From the NCBI GenBank assembly GCA_934277615.1, contig CAKQUV010000004.1, positions 1 to 64,000 on the forward strand: a DNA stretch of 64,000 bases. The letters run 5' to 3'. The notes under the pieces were generated by a model. That model saw only the letters and a program-made list of their open reading frames with translations, did not search any database and was not told the DNA's origin. Within the stretch, counting starts at the first letter, position 1, and each line of letters opens with the position of its first letter. Shown one piece after another: positions 34,640 to 43,163 of this stretch. Source of the stretch: an uncultured Clostridia bacterium (GTDB taxonomy: Bacteria > Bacillota > Clostridia > Christensenellales > CAG-917). The translations under genes were made by a program, and so were the position numbers.

Positions 34640-36445
34640 TTATTCCTTATTTAATTCATCAAGTATTTTTTGTGCGAAGGAGGCGGATATGCCCTCTACT
34701 TTGGACAAGTCCTCAACGCTTTTGCGCTTGATTTCTTCCACAGAGCCGAACTCTTTTATGAGCCTTGCGCAGGTCTTTTCGCCAACGCCGTCTATGCTGC
34801 GCAATACGCTTTCGCTGAGATGTTTGCTGCGCAGATTGCGATGGAAAGTAATGGCAAATCTATGCGCCTCGTCTCTGATTCTTTGCAACAATTGAAGCGC
34901 CACGCTGTCTTTGGGAAGCATAACGGACGTGGTTGGCGCGCTGCCGAGAAACACCTCTTCTTCCCTCTTTGCAAGCGACAAAATTTCTATGTCCTCGCAA
35001 CCCGTTTCACGCTGAGCTTCCATGGCATATCCGAGCTGTCCTTTGCCGCCGTCTATCACAAGCAAGTCCGGGCGAGAGGCAAAACTGACGTCATCGCTTG
35101 TTTTGAGCTCGTTAAATCTGCGGATAAGCACTTCCTTCATGCACGCAAAGTCGTTGTTGCCCTCGACGGTCTTGATTTTGAACTTGCGATAATGCGCCTT
35201 TTTCGGCTCGCCGTGCTCAAACACAACCATGCTCGCCACCTTGTCTGTGCCGGAAATATGCGAGATGTCGTAACATTCCATACGGTTTGGGAGCGTGTGC
35301 AAATTGAGCAAGTCCGCAAGTTGTCTTACCGCGCCTTGAGTGCGCAGAATTCGGCGCTCTTCCTGACTTCCGTGCTTTGTCATCGCGTCGTATGCGTTGG
35401 AGTGAGCAAGCTCAAGCAATTGCTTTCTTGCGCCTTGTTTTGGCACGACCACTTTGACGGTATGCGCGCAAAGCGGCGCGATTGCGCTCTCCAAGCTGTC
35501 CGTATCCGTCACGCAGTCGGTAACGATTTCGTCGCAAAGCGGCGGATTGTTTTTGTAGTATTGGTAGATATAACTTGCGATATCCTCATCCGCGCCGTCC
35601 GTTACGACGTTTTCGCCGCCAACGAGTTTTCCTGCGCGCACCACGAGCATATTGATTGCAGACACTAAGCCGTTGCTCTCGAATGCGAATATATCGAGGT
35701 TGAAATCTTTGGGAAGTGCGCTCACTTGCTTGCGCACGAGGTTGTCGAGGAGTTTGAGTTTGTTGCGATAATTGAGCGCAACTTCGTAATTTTCTTCTTC
35801 AGCAAACTTTTGCATTTTCTGTGTGAGCACTCTCTCGACTTCCCTGTCGTTGCCTCTCAAAAAGTCTATGACTTTTTGCATTTCGGCTTTATACTCCTCC
35901 TCGCTCACCTTTTGCGTGCACGGAGCAAGGCACCGTCCGAGGTGCATGTTGAGGCAGGGGCGCGAGGGTTTGGACATGTCGCGATTGCAATCTCTCACGC
36001 TGAACGCCGTGTGTATCAAGTCGAATATATCGCGGATGTTGACAGATTGCATATAAGGTCCGAAATACTTTGCGCCGTCGTTTTTGAGCTTGCGAACGAG
36101 CTGAATCGTGGGGTATTTTTCATGCATGTCGATACGCAAAAACGGATACGCCTTGTCGTCTTTGAGGAGAATATTGTATCTTGGAGTGTGCTTTTTGATG
36201 AGGTTGTTTTCCGTGAGTAAAGCGTCAACTTCGCTTGCGCAAATGATATAGCGAAAATCCGCCACGTGTTCTAGCATAGCGGAAACTTTCTTCGGACGTC
36301 CCGAGAGGTTGAAAAAATACGAGCGAAGCCTGTTTTTGAGGTTTTTCGCTTTGCCCACGTATATTATTTCACCCCTGTCGTCCAGCATCATATACACGCC
36401 GGGATTGTCGGGTACGTCTTTGATTTTTGCCTTGAAATCAACCAT
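34640..36445 (-). CDS. uvrC: UvrABC excinuclease subunit C
   Basis: 601 aa repair nuclease that makes both incisions flanking DNA lesions with UvrB. N-terminal GIY-YIG domain (VPDNPGVYMMLDDRGEIIYV near residue 12), UVR motif region near 190-225 (FAEEENYEVALNYRNKL), the RNase-H-like endonuclease with ECYDISHISGTDKVASMVVF near 385, and C-terminal helix-hairpin-helix (LRSIDGVGEKTCARLIKEFG near 550). Full length. No clear Shine-Dalgarno at the ATG at 36445. Monocistronic by its own terminator. Confidence 0.96.
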   Translation of the reverse strand: MVDFKAKIKDVPDNPGVYMMLDDRGEIIYVGKAKNLKNRLRSYFFNLSGRPKKVSAMLEHVADFRYIICASEVDALLTENNLIKKHTPRYNILLKDDKAYPFLRIDMHEKYPTIQLVRKLKNDGAKYFGPYMQSVNIRDIFDLIHTAFSVRDCNRDMSKPSRPCLNMHLGRCLAPCTQKVSEEEYKAEMQKVIDFLRGNDREVERVLTQKMQKFAEEENYEVALNYRNKLKLLDNLVRKQVSALPKDFNLDIFAFESNGLVSAINMLVVRAGKLVGGENVVTDGADEDIASYIYQYYKNNPPLCDEIVTDCVTDTDSLESAIAPLCAHTVKVVVPKQGARKQLLELAHSNAYDAMTKHGSQEERRILRTQGAVRQLADLLNLHTLPNRMECYDISHISGTDKVASMVVFEHGEPKKAHYRKFKIKTVEGNNDFACMKEVLIRRFNELKTSDDVSFASRPDLLVIDGGKGQLGYAMEAQRETGCEDIEILSLAKREEEVFLGSAPTTSVMLPKDSVALQLLQRIRDEAHRFAITFHRNLRSKHLSESVLRSIDGVGEKTCARLIKEFGSVEEIKRKSVEDLSKVEGISASFAQKILDELNKE

Positions 36446-36558
36446 TTTTTTGTAAATTCTTGTGTTTTATTTTTATATTTGTCGTACTTTGTTTGCAAAT
36501 AAGATTATGCTCTTATTGTTTTGATTTTTTGCATTAAAACGTAGTTTTCGAACTGTTT

Positions 36559-37593
36559 TTATGCCGTTTCTTGTGTGAAAATTGCAACGCTTTCGTCCTT
36601 TATGTTGCCTTTTGCGAGGTTGAGCGCAATGATTTCTTTGCACTTGCTTGCGCCGAGATAGTCGCGCATAATTATGTTGACGCAATCGAAATAGTCCTCG
36701 TTTGCGAGGTTTTTGACAAAATTCGACGCGTTTTTGTTGTGTGTGCCTTCCAAAAACTTTGGCCCGATTATCGCAATAGGATCAGTGAGTTGGCATTGCA
36801 TAACAAAAAATCCGCCGTCGCTCGCCTTGTATTGCCCCACGTATTCGGGAATTGCCTCGGATAGGTATTTGGAGGAAGATTTCGTGTTCAGTTTGCGCGC
36901 GTAGTAGGAATGCAGAACGCTCCCCTCTCTTGTGCCGCCGTCGTTGTTGCGCTGAAAGAGATAGTTGCGCTCGCTTGCATATGAGCAGACGGAGCTTTGC
37001 TTGAAATAGTTGCCCCAAAACACAATTGCGCCTCCCCTCGCGCTCCCCAAAGTCAAGGACTTGACAAAGGTCAAATCATCCTTTTCGGTGTCGTTTTTTA
37101 TGATTTTATCGCCGAGTTTGTCGCGAAGAATTGCGTCCACCGCCTCCATAACGCCCTCTCCCTCGAAATGTTGGAAGTCCAGGAACAGAACTTCGCCTGA
37201 ATTTGCGCTCAAAAACGCTGCAATATCGTCTACAATCGGCGCAAATTCGACTCCTTTTATAGGTCCGTGGAAGATGACTAGTTTTTCACCGTTTTTTTTC
37301 ACTCTTATGTCGAAATATCGCGCGCCGCAAGACAGCATTTCGCCTATGCCCTTATCTTGCGTTTCGGCTGCCCACATCATGCCTGCGGTACCTGCGTCGT
37401 GCGCTCCCGGGATGACCGTTTGAGTCAAAAGTGTATCGTCCTTTATAAAACTCATCCAATTTGACAAAAACGTCGTGCGCGCGCCGTTGTCGATGGCTCT
37501 TTGCGCAGAGCCTGCCATTGCGCCGACTACAACGCCGACTGCAAGGACAATGCACACGATTGTAATAACCGCGATTTTCGCTTTTCTACTCAT
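36559..37593 (-). CDS. Membrane-anchored PI-PLC-X-like phosphodiesterase
   Basis: 344 aa. N-terminal signal anchor (about residues 6-28), then a PI-PLC X domain: VIPGAHDAGTAG near residue 65 (first catalytic His), CGARYFDIRVKKNGEKLVIF near 92 and HGPIKG (second His). These TIM-barrel enzymes cleave phosphoinositide or related phosphodiester headgroups; this one should act outside the membrane. The start at 37593 has GAGGTGG upstream; the in-frame ATG at 37668 would only add a basic leader. 36446-36558 between uvrC and this gene holds AT-rich sequence and no feature. Confidence 0.8.
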   Translation of the reverse strand: MSRKAKIAVITIVCIVLAVGVVVGAMAGSAQRAIDNGARTTFLSNWMSFIKDDTLLTQTVIPGAHDAGTAGMMWAAETQDKGIGEMLSCGARYFDIRVKKNGEKLVIFHGPIKGVEFAPIVDDIAAFLSANSGEVLFLDFQHFEGEGVMEAVDAILRDKLGDKIIKNDTEKDDLTFVKSLTLGSARGGAIVFWGNYFKQSSVCSYASERNYLFQRNNDGGTREGSVLHSYYARKLNTKSSSKYLSEAIPEYVGQYKASDGGFFVMQCQLTDPIAIIGPKFLEGTHNKNASNFVKNLANEDYFDCVNIIMRDYLGASKCKEIIALNLAKGNIKDESVAIFTQETA

Positions 37594-37731
37594 ACAACCA
37601 CCTCGGTGTCGATATACGGATATTTTAGCAGTTATATGAGATAAAATCAATGCCCAAAACGTCGTCAACGACGTTTTTTATTGCATTTATATTTGCTTTA
37701 TTTAAATAATATCGGTTTTCCGCCGCAAACT

Positions 37732-37920
37732 TTATATCGTTTTGTTGCAAAAGCAATTTGCGCTTAAGGTGTCGGATGCGTCCGATGTCGAAGAGTTTGT
37801 CAGCGCAAGCGCCGCAAGAATTGCGAGCATAACGCATATTTCCCTCTGCGAAAAATCGCCGTCGGAGATGAACACAATCATTATGATAAGCAAAAACAAA
37901 AACCAATTGTCGTCAAACAT
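37732..37920 (-). CDS. Small single-pass membrane protein (62 aa)
   Basis: Starts ATG 37920 with AGAGGTG eight bases upstream. The hydrophobic N-terminal segment (residues 6-18, WFLFLLIIMIVFI) and a second weaker segment (REICVMLAILAALAL, about 27-42) are followed by a short tail. Divergent from the ArsR gene at 38012, with 91 bp between. No family recognised. The good ribosome site and membrane pattern favour a real gene over a chance frame. Confidence 0.55.
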   Translation of the reverse strand: MFDDNWFLFLLIIMIVFISDGDFSQREICVMLAILAALALTNSSTSDASDTLSANCFCNKTI

Positions 37921-37999
37921 ATCGCACCTCTTTGACTTTTTACCACAATATGCGCCACGATACGCCAAAGTTACTTGTTTTTTTCGGACATATTCGATT

Positions 38000-38005
38000 T
38001 ATACT
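38000..38005 (+). promoter_or_regulatory. Extended -10 suggesting leaderless ArsR transcript
   Basis: TATACT at 38000-38005 ends 6 bases before the ATG at 38012, so transcription would begin at or within the start codon. There is no Shine-Dalgarno upstream of the ATG, which agrees with a leaderless mRNA. Confidence 0.45.
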
Positions 38006-38011
38006 CTTGCT

Positions 38012-38344
38012 ATGGACAACTTGATAGATTATGAAACGGAACAAACCGTAATAGACTATATCCCTCGCAACGCAACGCTACATTCGCTCGCGGAATTCTT
38101 TTCGGCATGCAGCGACGCAACCCGTGCAAAAATCATTTGCGCCCTGTGCATAAGCGAAATGTGCGTGAGCGATTTATCTCGGATTTTGGGGATAAACCAA
38201 ACAACCTGCTCTCACCAGTTGCGACTTCTTCGCGCCGCAGATATCGTAAAACAACGTCGGGACGGAAAAATAATTTATTACTCTTTGAAGAATAAAAAGA
38301 TAGAAAACGTCTTGCTCGCAGGAGTTGACTTTTTGGATTTATAA
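38012..38344 (+). CDS. ArsR/SmtB family transcriptional regulator
   Basis: 110 aa winged-helix regulator. Helix-turn-helix ILGINQTTCSHQLRLLRAAD near residue 58 and wing VKQRRDGKIIYYSLK near 80. At the alpha-3 site, where CadC and ArsR have ELCVCDL, it has EMCVSDL, keeping only one of the two cysteines, so metal sensing of that type is doubtful. The upstream in-frame extension is rejected because it lacks a start context. No transporter is next to it; the divergent 62-aa membrane protein could be its target. Confidence 0.85.
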   Translation: MDNLIDYETEQTVIDYIPRNATLHSLAEFFSACSDATRAKIICALCISEMCVSDLSRILGINQTTCSHQLRLLRAADIVKQRRDGKIIYYSLKNKKIENVLLAGVDFLDL

Positions 38345-38537
38345 CCGAAAACCGAGTTATCTCCGAGTCGCTTTACAAAAAGTAGGTCTTTGAATTTACC
38401 GCCTAAATCAAGCGGCAACAATAGCAACAAGGGCTAAAATGCAAAGCAACGCAAATTGCCATACAATTGCAAAACACGCATTTTATATCAACAAAATGCT
38501 TTGATCAACCTGTTTTTTGTACAATTCCTTCCTTTAT

Positions 38538-38571
38538 GCAACAAGAGCGCCCGTCTGGGCGCGCTTGTTGC
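38538..38571. terminator. Strong hairpin between convergent ArsR and 248-aa genes
   Basis: GCAACAAG (38538-38545) pairs with CTTGTTGC (38564-38571) and GCGCCC with GGGCGC inside. It lies in the convergent gap, so it can stop both genes, although T-runs are weak on either strand. The preceding 38345-38537 shows no gene. Confidence 0.55.
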
Positions 38572-38589
38572 GTATTAGCATGTTATTAT

Positions 38590-39336
38590 TTAATCTTGTT
38601 GGCCGTCGTAAATGGATTCAATCAAATCCTCTTCGTCTTTTACCAATTCATATTCTATGCAGGTTACGCCCTCTTTGTCGTCTATGGGAACGTTCTTTCT
38701 TGCACTGTTAATTGCGGTCTTAAGCACGTATCCTGTTAGATGAGCTATATCTGTTTTGGGGAAAATATCGCTACCGATAAACGCTCCGGGATTTTCAAAA
38801 CGCATGACGTTTTTTATCCTTACTCGTACCCAATCGGAGCCGCCGTCAAAGGCGCACAAATCGCCGAAATCTCCTGCGGCGATGTTGTCGACTTCATCCC
38901 ATGTGGCAAGCACGTCAAGACAACTCCCCTCGTTCAGAAGCGCGTCAAGACGTTTGGATTTGATTCCCGTTTTGAAATAGTGAGGATGGGTGAAAAGCAA
39001 CTCGTCAATATGCTCTTCGGGATAGACAAGTTCGTTGGTGCAGCAGTCCATATACCAGCCCATATATGTCAAATCCTCACAGCAACCGAGGTATGCAATT
39101 GCCATAATACCGCCCCACTCGCGCATGCTGCATCTGACCGCCTGCGCCGTGTTGAGCAACGGCACACAACCGTCTTTGTTTTGATGCGAATCGCCGCCAA
39201 AAGAATAGCCGTGCTCTCTTATCTCCTCCGCCACGGCGTCTATAACGTCGTCGGTAAGCGGCGCGTTCTCATAATCAAAGTTATCCCACCACGTCCAACC
39301 AACCACTTTGTATGGGTTTCGCTTTTTATTCTCCAT
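38590..39336 (-). CDS. Hypothetical protein, possible ASCH/PUA-like domain
   Basis: 248 aa, soluble, rich in Trp, Cys and Asp. It begins MENKKRNPYKVVGWTWWDNF. The middle has REWGGIMAIAYLGCCEDLTY. Towards the C-terminus, WDEVDNIAAGDFGDLCAFD and DWVRVRIKNVMRFENPGAF look like the beta-strand and glycine pattern of ASCH/PUA-type RNA-associated domains, but the match is weak. I do not recognise the family with confidence. No operon partner. Confidence 0.6.
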   Translation of the reverse strand: MENKKRNPYKVVGWTWWDNFDYENAPLTDDVIDAVAEEIREHGYSFGGDSHQNKDGCVPLLNTAQAVRCSMREWGGIMAIAYLGCCEDLTYMGWYMDCCTNELVYPEEHIDELLFTHPHYFKTGIKSKRLDALLNEGSCLDVLATWDEVDNIAAGDFGDLCAFDGGSDWVRVRIKNVMRFENPGAFIGSDIFPKTDIAHLTGYVLKTAINSARKNVPIDDKEGVTCIEYELVKDEEDLIESIYDGQQD

Positions 39337-39375
39337 ATCGCTTTCTCCTCAAAATGTAGAAAATATCATGTGCAA

Positions 39376-40107
39376 TTATTGCAAATCATCGTCGTTTGAA
39401 TTGTCGGAATCGTCGTCGTTTTTGTCGTTGTCGTCGTCCGGGGCATTGCCGTTATCATTGTCAAAATCATCGCCCCCAACGCCCCACTCTTCAAACGGAC
39501 TTTCGCCCGAGGGCGCGTCCTCGTCGTCGTTCTCAACAATGTCGGTATCGGTCGGTTTCGCGCCTTTTTTGCGCAGTACGCGCGAGAGCAATACGCCTGC
39601 TCGCCTGTATATAAATTGCAACATATAATCCACGGAGGCCAAAATAACCGTGCCGAAAAGCGCAATCATCCAATACTGAACTTTGTCGATTATGGACTCG
39701 TCAAGCACGATGTTGTGGCACAAAAAATAGAGTATCGCAAGTGCGGCGTTGATATATACGACTTTGACAATGAGCGCAATCCACCACTTTACTTTGTCCT
39801 TGTGATTGAAAAACGCCGCGGTGATTATAGCCATCGGTCCGAAATACACGACGTAGCCCATCACAGAGAACACGTCGCCAGCCACCAAAAAGGAAAGTCC
39901 TGCGGACACGAGATATGCAAAGACGGACGAAACGTAATACTTTTGAGAGGCAGGCACCATCACAGCAATGCTTGCGGCAATGAAAAACGCCACCGTACTG
40001 AAACGCACGACGACGCCGAGCCAAACCATAAGCAAAGCCACCGCAGCGCTGATGCCTGCGAGTGCAACGGCATATATGGTGTCTTGTCTGGAAAGTTTGT
40101 GCTTCAT
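39376..40107 (-). CDS. Polytopic membrane protein with acidic low-complexity tail
   Basis: 243 aa. Five to six hydrophobic helices occupy residues 10-170 (for example AVALAGISAAVALLMVWLGV and MGYVVYFGPMAIITAAFF), then a short basic segment (RRAGVLLSRVLRKKG). The final 55 residues are almost entirely Asp, Asn, Glu and Gly. The overall shape resembles small S-component-like or DUF2232-like membrane proteins, but without a firm assignment. The acidic cytoplasmic tail is the odd part. It is encoded by simple GAC/AAC codons. Confidence 0.65.
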   Translation of the reverse strand: MKHKLSRQDTIYAVALAGISAAVALLMVWLGVVVRFSTVAFFIAASIAVMVPASQKYYVSSVFAYLVSAGLSFLVAGDVFSVMGYVVYFGPMAIITAAFFNHKDKVKWWIALIVKVVYINAALAILYFLCHNIVLDESIIDKVQYWMIALFGTVILASVDYMLQFIYRRAGVLLSRVLRKKGAKPTDTDIVENDDEDAPSGESPFEEWGVGGDDFDNDNGNAPDDDNDKNDDDSDNSNDDDLQ

Positions 40108-40112
40108 TTTGA

Positions 40113-40152
40113 ATTAATAATTGATAATTATTAATTAATAATTTTGGAATAT
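40113..40152. repeat. AT-rich palindromic repeat with GGAATATTCC
   Basis: Runs of ATTAATAATT/AATTATTAAT followed by GGAATATTCC (near 40146-40155). The same combination, GGAATATTCC next to AATTATTAATTATTAATT, recurs near 53247-53290. Partial AATTATTAATT units lie next to R2 (near 15766) and R3 (near 18636). Confidence 0.55.
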
Positions 40153-40159
40153 TCCATTA

Positions 40160-40547
40160 GCGCAACACATTGCGCCCAACGACGCTCGTAGACAGGCGGA
40201 GCCGTAGTTTATAACTCGACGAAGACTAATTGTGAGCATCAATTTTCTATCCGAGCAACCGCCGAGCCGTCTCAAGGTTGCGAGACCTTACGCACAAAAG
40301 CAATGCTCCGATTGCTTTTGTGTAGGACGTTTGCGCCTAAATATGTGTCAAGTTATCTCGTAGAGATAAGTGACACGTGTTTAGCATTCGGCGCAAATCA
40401 GCAACAGCGTTTAGATGCTTGATAAAATGCGATATTGAGATGAAGAACAAGGAAGATGCGTTTGCACGGCAACCCTAATTTACTATGCGTAAATGAGTTG
40501 ACGGGCAAATGTATCTAACTCAGTTGTTCGCTCAATAGCGTGTTTTT
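40160..40547 (+). ncRNA. Candidate large structured RNA, unassigned family
   Basis: The 438-bp gap without a gene folds strongly on the plus strand. Stems: GCGCAA/TTGCGC (40160-40175); GTCTC/GAGAC; a 12-bp CACAAAAGCAAT/ATTGCTTTTGTG; a long arm 40330-40397 with TTTGCGCC/GGCGCAAA, TAAA/TTTA, GTGTCA/TGACAC and TTATCTC/GAGATAA; GATGCGTTTGC with GCAAATGTATC (two G-U pairs, possible only in plus-strand RNA) enclosing ATTTAC/GTAAAT; and a final CGCT-CAAT-AGCG followed by TGTTTTT. It does not match tmRNA, RNase P, 6S or SRP as I know them. Confidence 0.65.
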
Positions 40548-41190
40548 AGCAGCATCGGATAAGGTCGCCCCCCATACACTCACAACAACAATCCGCACAC
40601 CAAAGCGCTTGACAGGCGGCGCACATTCCGTCGGCAACGTCGGAGTCGCGTTGAGAATACGTGCGAGAGGAATGAGTGTTGTTATTCTTGCCGTAAACGC
40701 CTTTGGCGCCCTCTTTGTCATAGGGGCGAGAGCCGTCTATTTTCTTTTTGAGGTTATCGAGCGCGCGAGAATACTTTTGGTTGGACGGATCCATTTCTAT
40801 GGCGAGTTCCAACTGCTTTTTGCTGTCGTTGAGCCAGTTTTTCTCATAAAAGACGATGGACTGATAATAGTGCCATTCTGCGCCGCGCGTGGACATCTTG
40901 TCGAGCTCGCGTTGAGCGGTTTCAACGTCTTTGTTGCGAATGGCTTGCTTGACCGCCTCAAACGCCGACTCGCCCTCGCCTGTAACGGTGGCTACCTCTT
41001 GTGCGGATTCCATTGCCTGTTGGTAGGCGTTGTCAAGCTGTTCGAGCATACGAGCCGCTTGCGCGCCTGCCTCGCCTTCGTCAAAGACGTGCTCCTGATA
41101 TTGGGCGCGCTTGGTTTTGTACGCCTCGAGGATTTCGCTTTGCGACGCGTTTTGGTCTATACCGAGAATTACAAACGGGTTAGTCGGCAT
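40546..41190 (-). CDS. Degenerate J-domain protein with TPR-like part and Cys-rich tail
   Basis: 214 aa. Residues 1-65 look like a J domain (NPFVILGIDQNASQSEILEA), but the catalytic His-Pro-Asp is absent, so DnaK stimulation is unlikely. Residues 85-145 form helical pairs like a tetratricopeptide repeat (YYQSIVFYEKNWLNDSKKQL). The last 26 residues contain about nine cysteines (MCAACQALWCADCCCECMGG), perhaps for metal binding or lipidation. It overlaps the upstream DUF5685 gene by 22 bp, so the two proteins probably work together. Confidence 0.75.
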   Translation of the reverse strand: MPTNPFVILGIDQNASQSEILEAYKTKRAQYQEHVFDEGEAGAQAARMLEQLDNAYQQAMESAQEVATVTGEGESAFEAVKQAIRNKDVETAQRELDKMSTRGAEWHYYQSIVFYEKNWLNDSKKQLELAIEMDPSNQKYSRALDNLKKKIDGSRPYDKEGAKGVYGKNNNTHSSRTYSQRDSDVADGMCAACQALWCADCCCECMGGDLIRCC

Positions 41191-42029
41191 TTTTCTTCTC
41201 CTTTGAGCAAATGCTCTATCTGCATCTTCAAGCCCAGATATACGGTGTTGGACAGCACGCCCTCGTACAATTTTATGTCCATATCGTTGTAGCTTGCAAC
41301 CATCTTATTGTAAGTGGAATTGAGCAGAAACGACAGTTCATCGGCGTTTTTGGATAGATAATCCGCCTTATTTGTACATTCGCCATAATTGAGCAACAGA
41401 GGATTGTACCTCTTTTTCTTTGTGTCTTTTTCAACGTCGTCAACCGCATCGAGCAGATACACGAGCCTACCTAGATTGTAGGTGAACGTATCTATGACGT
41501 CGTCGGTTTTAATAAGGGTGCGAGTGATATCGCGCATAAGCGAGGCAAAACAGTCCGCCACCCTGTCTATGCTGTCGCACTTCGCCTTTTCCAAAGCGTT
41601 GAGCGATGCAAAACTATTCTTCATCATCTTATCGATTTCCGACAAGCGCTTTGCCGCTTTCGCCTTGCGCAGAGCGAGCCGCCACTTGATAAGAATGCGT
41701 GATTTTTTGCCGTCCGTAACATCGTCCTCGGCGTTGTAATAGACAAGCATAACGGACAAGTCCGCCATCTTTCTCGACAATTCGTCGGCACTTACGACGA
41801 CTTTTTTCTTGCCGTTGTAGGCGCAAAGCTTGCGCTCGAACTGCACTTTGGTATCCGTGAGCGAGTGCAAAAGCACACTGTAAAACGTAACGTCGTAGTT
41901 GGTGCAAAGCCTCGTAATCTGCGAGCCCGTCTTGCCAAGGGTTTTGCAAAGTCCGCAATAAAACGCCTGGAATACGTTGAAATCCTTGATATACATATTT
42001 TGTTTATCGGGTATGACGTATCCGAACAT
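41169..42029 (-). CDS. DUF5685 family protein
   Basis: 286 aa, helical, soluble. The N-terminus MFGYVIPDKQNMYIKDFNVF followed by QAFYCGLCKTLGK is the family signature. A Cys pair (YCGLC) and two helical halves are visible. The family has no known function and often lies next to a J-domain-like gene, as here. ATG at 42029. It is followed, with overlap, by the degenerate J-domain gene. Confidence 0.85.
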   Translation of the reverse strand: MFGYVIPDKQNMYIKDFNVFQAFYCGLCKTLGKTGSQITRLCTNYDVTFYSVLLHSLTDTKVQFERKLCAYNGKKKVVVSADELSRKMADLSVMLVYYNAEDDVTDGKKSRILIKWRLALRKAKAAKRLSEIDKMMKNSFASLNALEKAKCDSIDRVADCFASLMRDITRTLIKTDDVIDTFTYNLGRLVYLLDAVDDVEKDTKKKRYNPLLLNYGECTNKADYLSKNADELSFLLNSTYNKMVASYNDMDIKLYEGVLSNTVYLGLKMQIEHLLKGEEKCRLTRL

Positions 42030-42092
42030 TCTGTTGCCTCTTTGTCTTATTGTCTAATAATCTACACTATATTGATTAAACGTACCTTAAAA

Positions 42093-43094
42093 TTATGCTT
42101 GCACGAAACCGACTTTTCTATACACTTTGGAAAGCGTCTTTCTTGCGATTTTTTGCGCTTCCTGCGCGCCGTTTCGCATAATCTCTTCAAGGTAGTCTTT
42201 GTGTTGCATATAGTATGCGTGCTTTTCCTGAATGGGGCGCAAATATTCCACGACAGCCTCGCCCACTTTGGTTTTGAAATCGGCATACGACGTGCCTGCA
42301 AAGATATCTTGCACTTTGTCGATAGGCGTATCGGTGATGACGGAATAGATTGTGATGAGGTTGCTTATGCCGGGCTTGTCCTCTGCCATAACAATGGAAT
42401 CGCCGCAATCCGTAACCGCCCTCTTGAACTTGCGCATAATCGTGTCGGGATCGTCGAGCAAGTGGATTACGCCGTTGGTGTTGTCGTCGGTTTTGCCCAT
42501 TTTGGTGGTCGGATCGAGAAGATTGTAGATCTTTGCGCCGATTGTCGGGAATATTCCGTCGGGAATGACGAACGTCGGCGAATACTTTGAGTTGAAGCGT
42601 TGAGCGATATCTCTTGCAAGCTCGAGGTGTTGCTTTTGGTCTTTTCCGATAGGAACGTAGTCCGCCTGATAAAGCAAGATGTCCGCTGCCATAAGCGTGG
42701 GATAAGTGAACAAGCCGAGATTGACGTTTTCAGGAGCTTTTTGGCTTTTTTCCTTGAACTGCGTCATTCTGCTTGCCTCACCGAATTGCGTATTGCAATT
42801 GAGCACCCATGCAAGCTCTGCGTGCTCGGGCACTTGCGATTGCACGAACAACGTCGTCTTTTGAGGATCAAGACCTATGGCAAGGAATATCGCCATAAAG
42901 TCGTAAGTGCGACGGCGCAAGTCCGCAGGCACGTTATCGACGGTGATTGCGTGCATATCCGCAACGGTGTAAATGCACTTATATTCGTCTTGAAGTTTGA
43001 CCATGTTTTTGAGCGCCCCGATATAGTTGCCGAGCTGCAAATCGCCCGTCGGTTTTAATGCGCTGTATACGATTTTTTGTTTTTGTTCTTCCAT
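42093..43094 (-). CDS. trpS: Tryptophanyl-tRNA synthetase
   Basis: 333 aa class I synthetase charging tRNA-Trp. The HIGH-type motif is KPTGDLQLGNYIGAL near residue 12 and the KMSKS-type loop is KMGKTDDN near 200, with Gly and Thr for the two serines. The start at 43094 (MEEQKQKIVYSALKPTGD) fits the family; the in-frame ATG at 43133 adds an unlikely leader. 69 bp after thrC with no T-box in the gap, so it is probably driven from the promoter at 45086. Confidence 0.95.
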   Translation of the reverse strand: MEEQKQKIVYSALKPTGDLQLGNYIGALKNMVKLQDEYKCIYTVADMHAITVDNVPADLRRRTYDFMAIFLAIGLDPQKTTLFVQSQVPEHAELAWVLNCNTQFGEASRMTQFKEKSQKAPENVNLGLFTYPTLMAADILLYQADYVPIGKDQKQHLELARDIAQRFNSKYSPTFVIPDGIFPTIGAKIYNLLDPTTKMGKTDDNTNGVIHLLDDPDTIMRKFKRAVTDCGDSIVMAEDKPGISNLITIYSVITDTPIDKVQDIFAGTSYADFKTKVGEAVVEYLRPIQEKHAYYMQHKDYLEEIMRNGAQEAQKIARKTLSKVYRKVGFVQA

Positions 43095-43163
43095 AATACA
43101 CACTTTATATAGTCGTTTTGTTGCAATAAACATCGTTTTGGGATGTTTGCAACACGACTTTCC

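Noticed and set aside
40160..40547. tmRNA or RNase P RNA in the 40 kb gap
   Set aside because: No peptide tag reading frame with LAA end, no tRNA-like CCA end, and no conserved RNase P core motif was found.
43095..43163. T-box riboswitch before trpS
   Set aside because: The gap is only 69 bp and has no T-box sequence or specifier stem.
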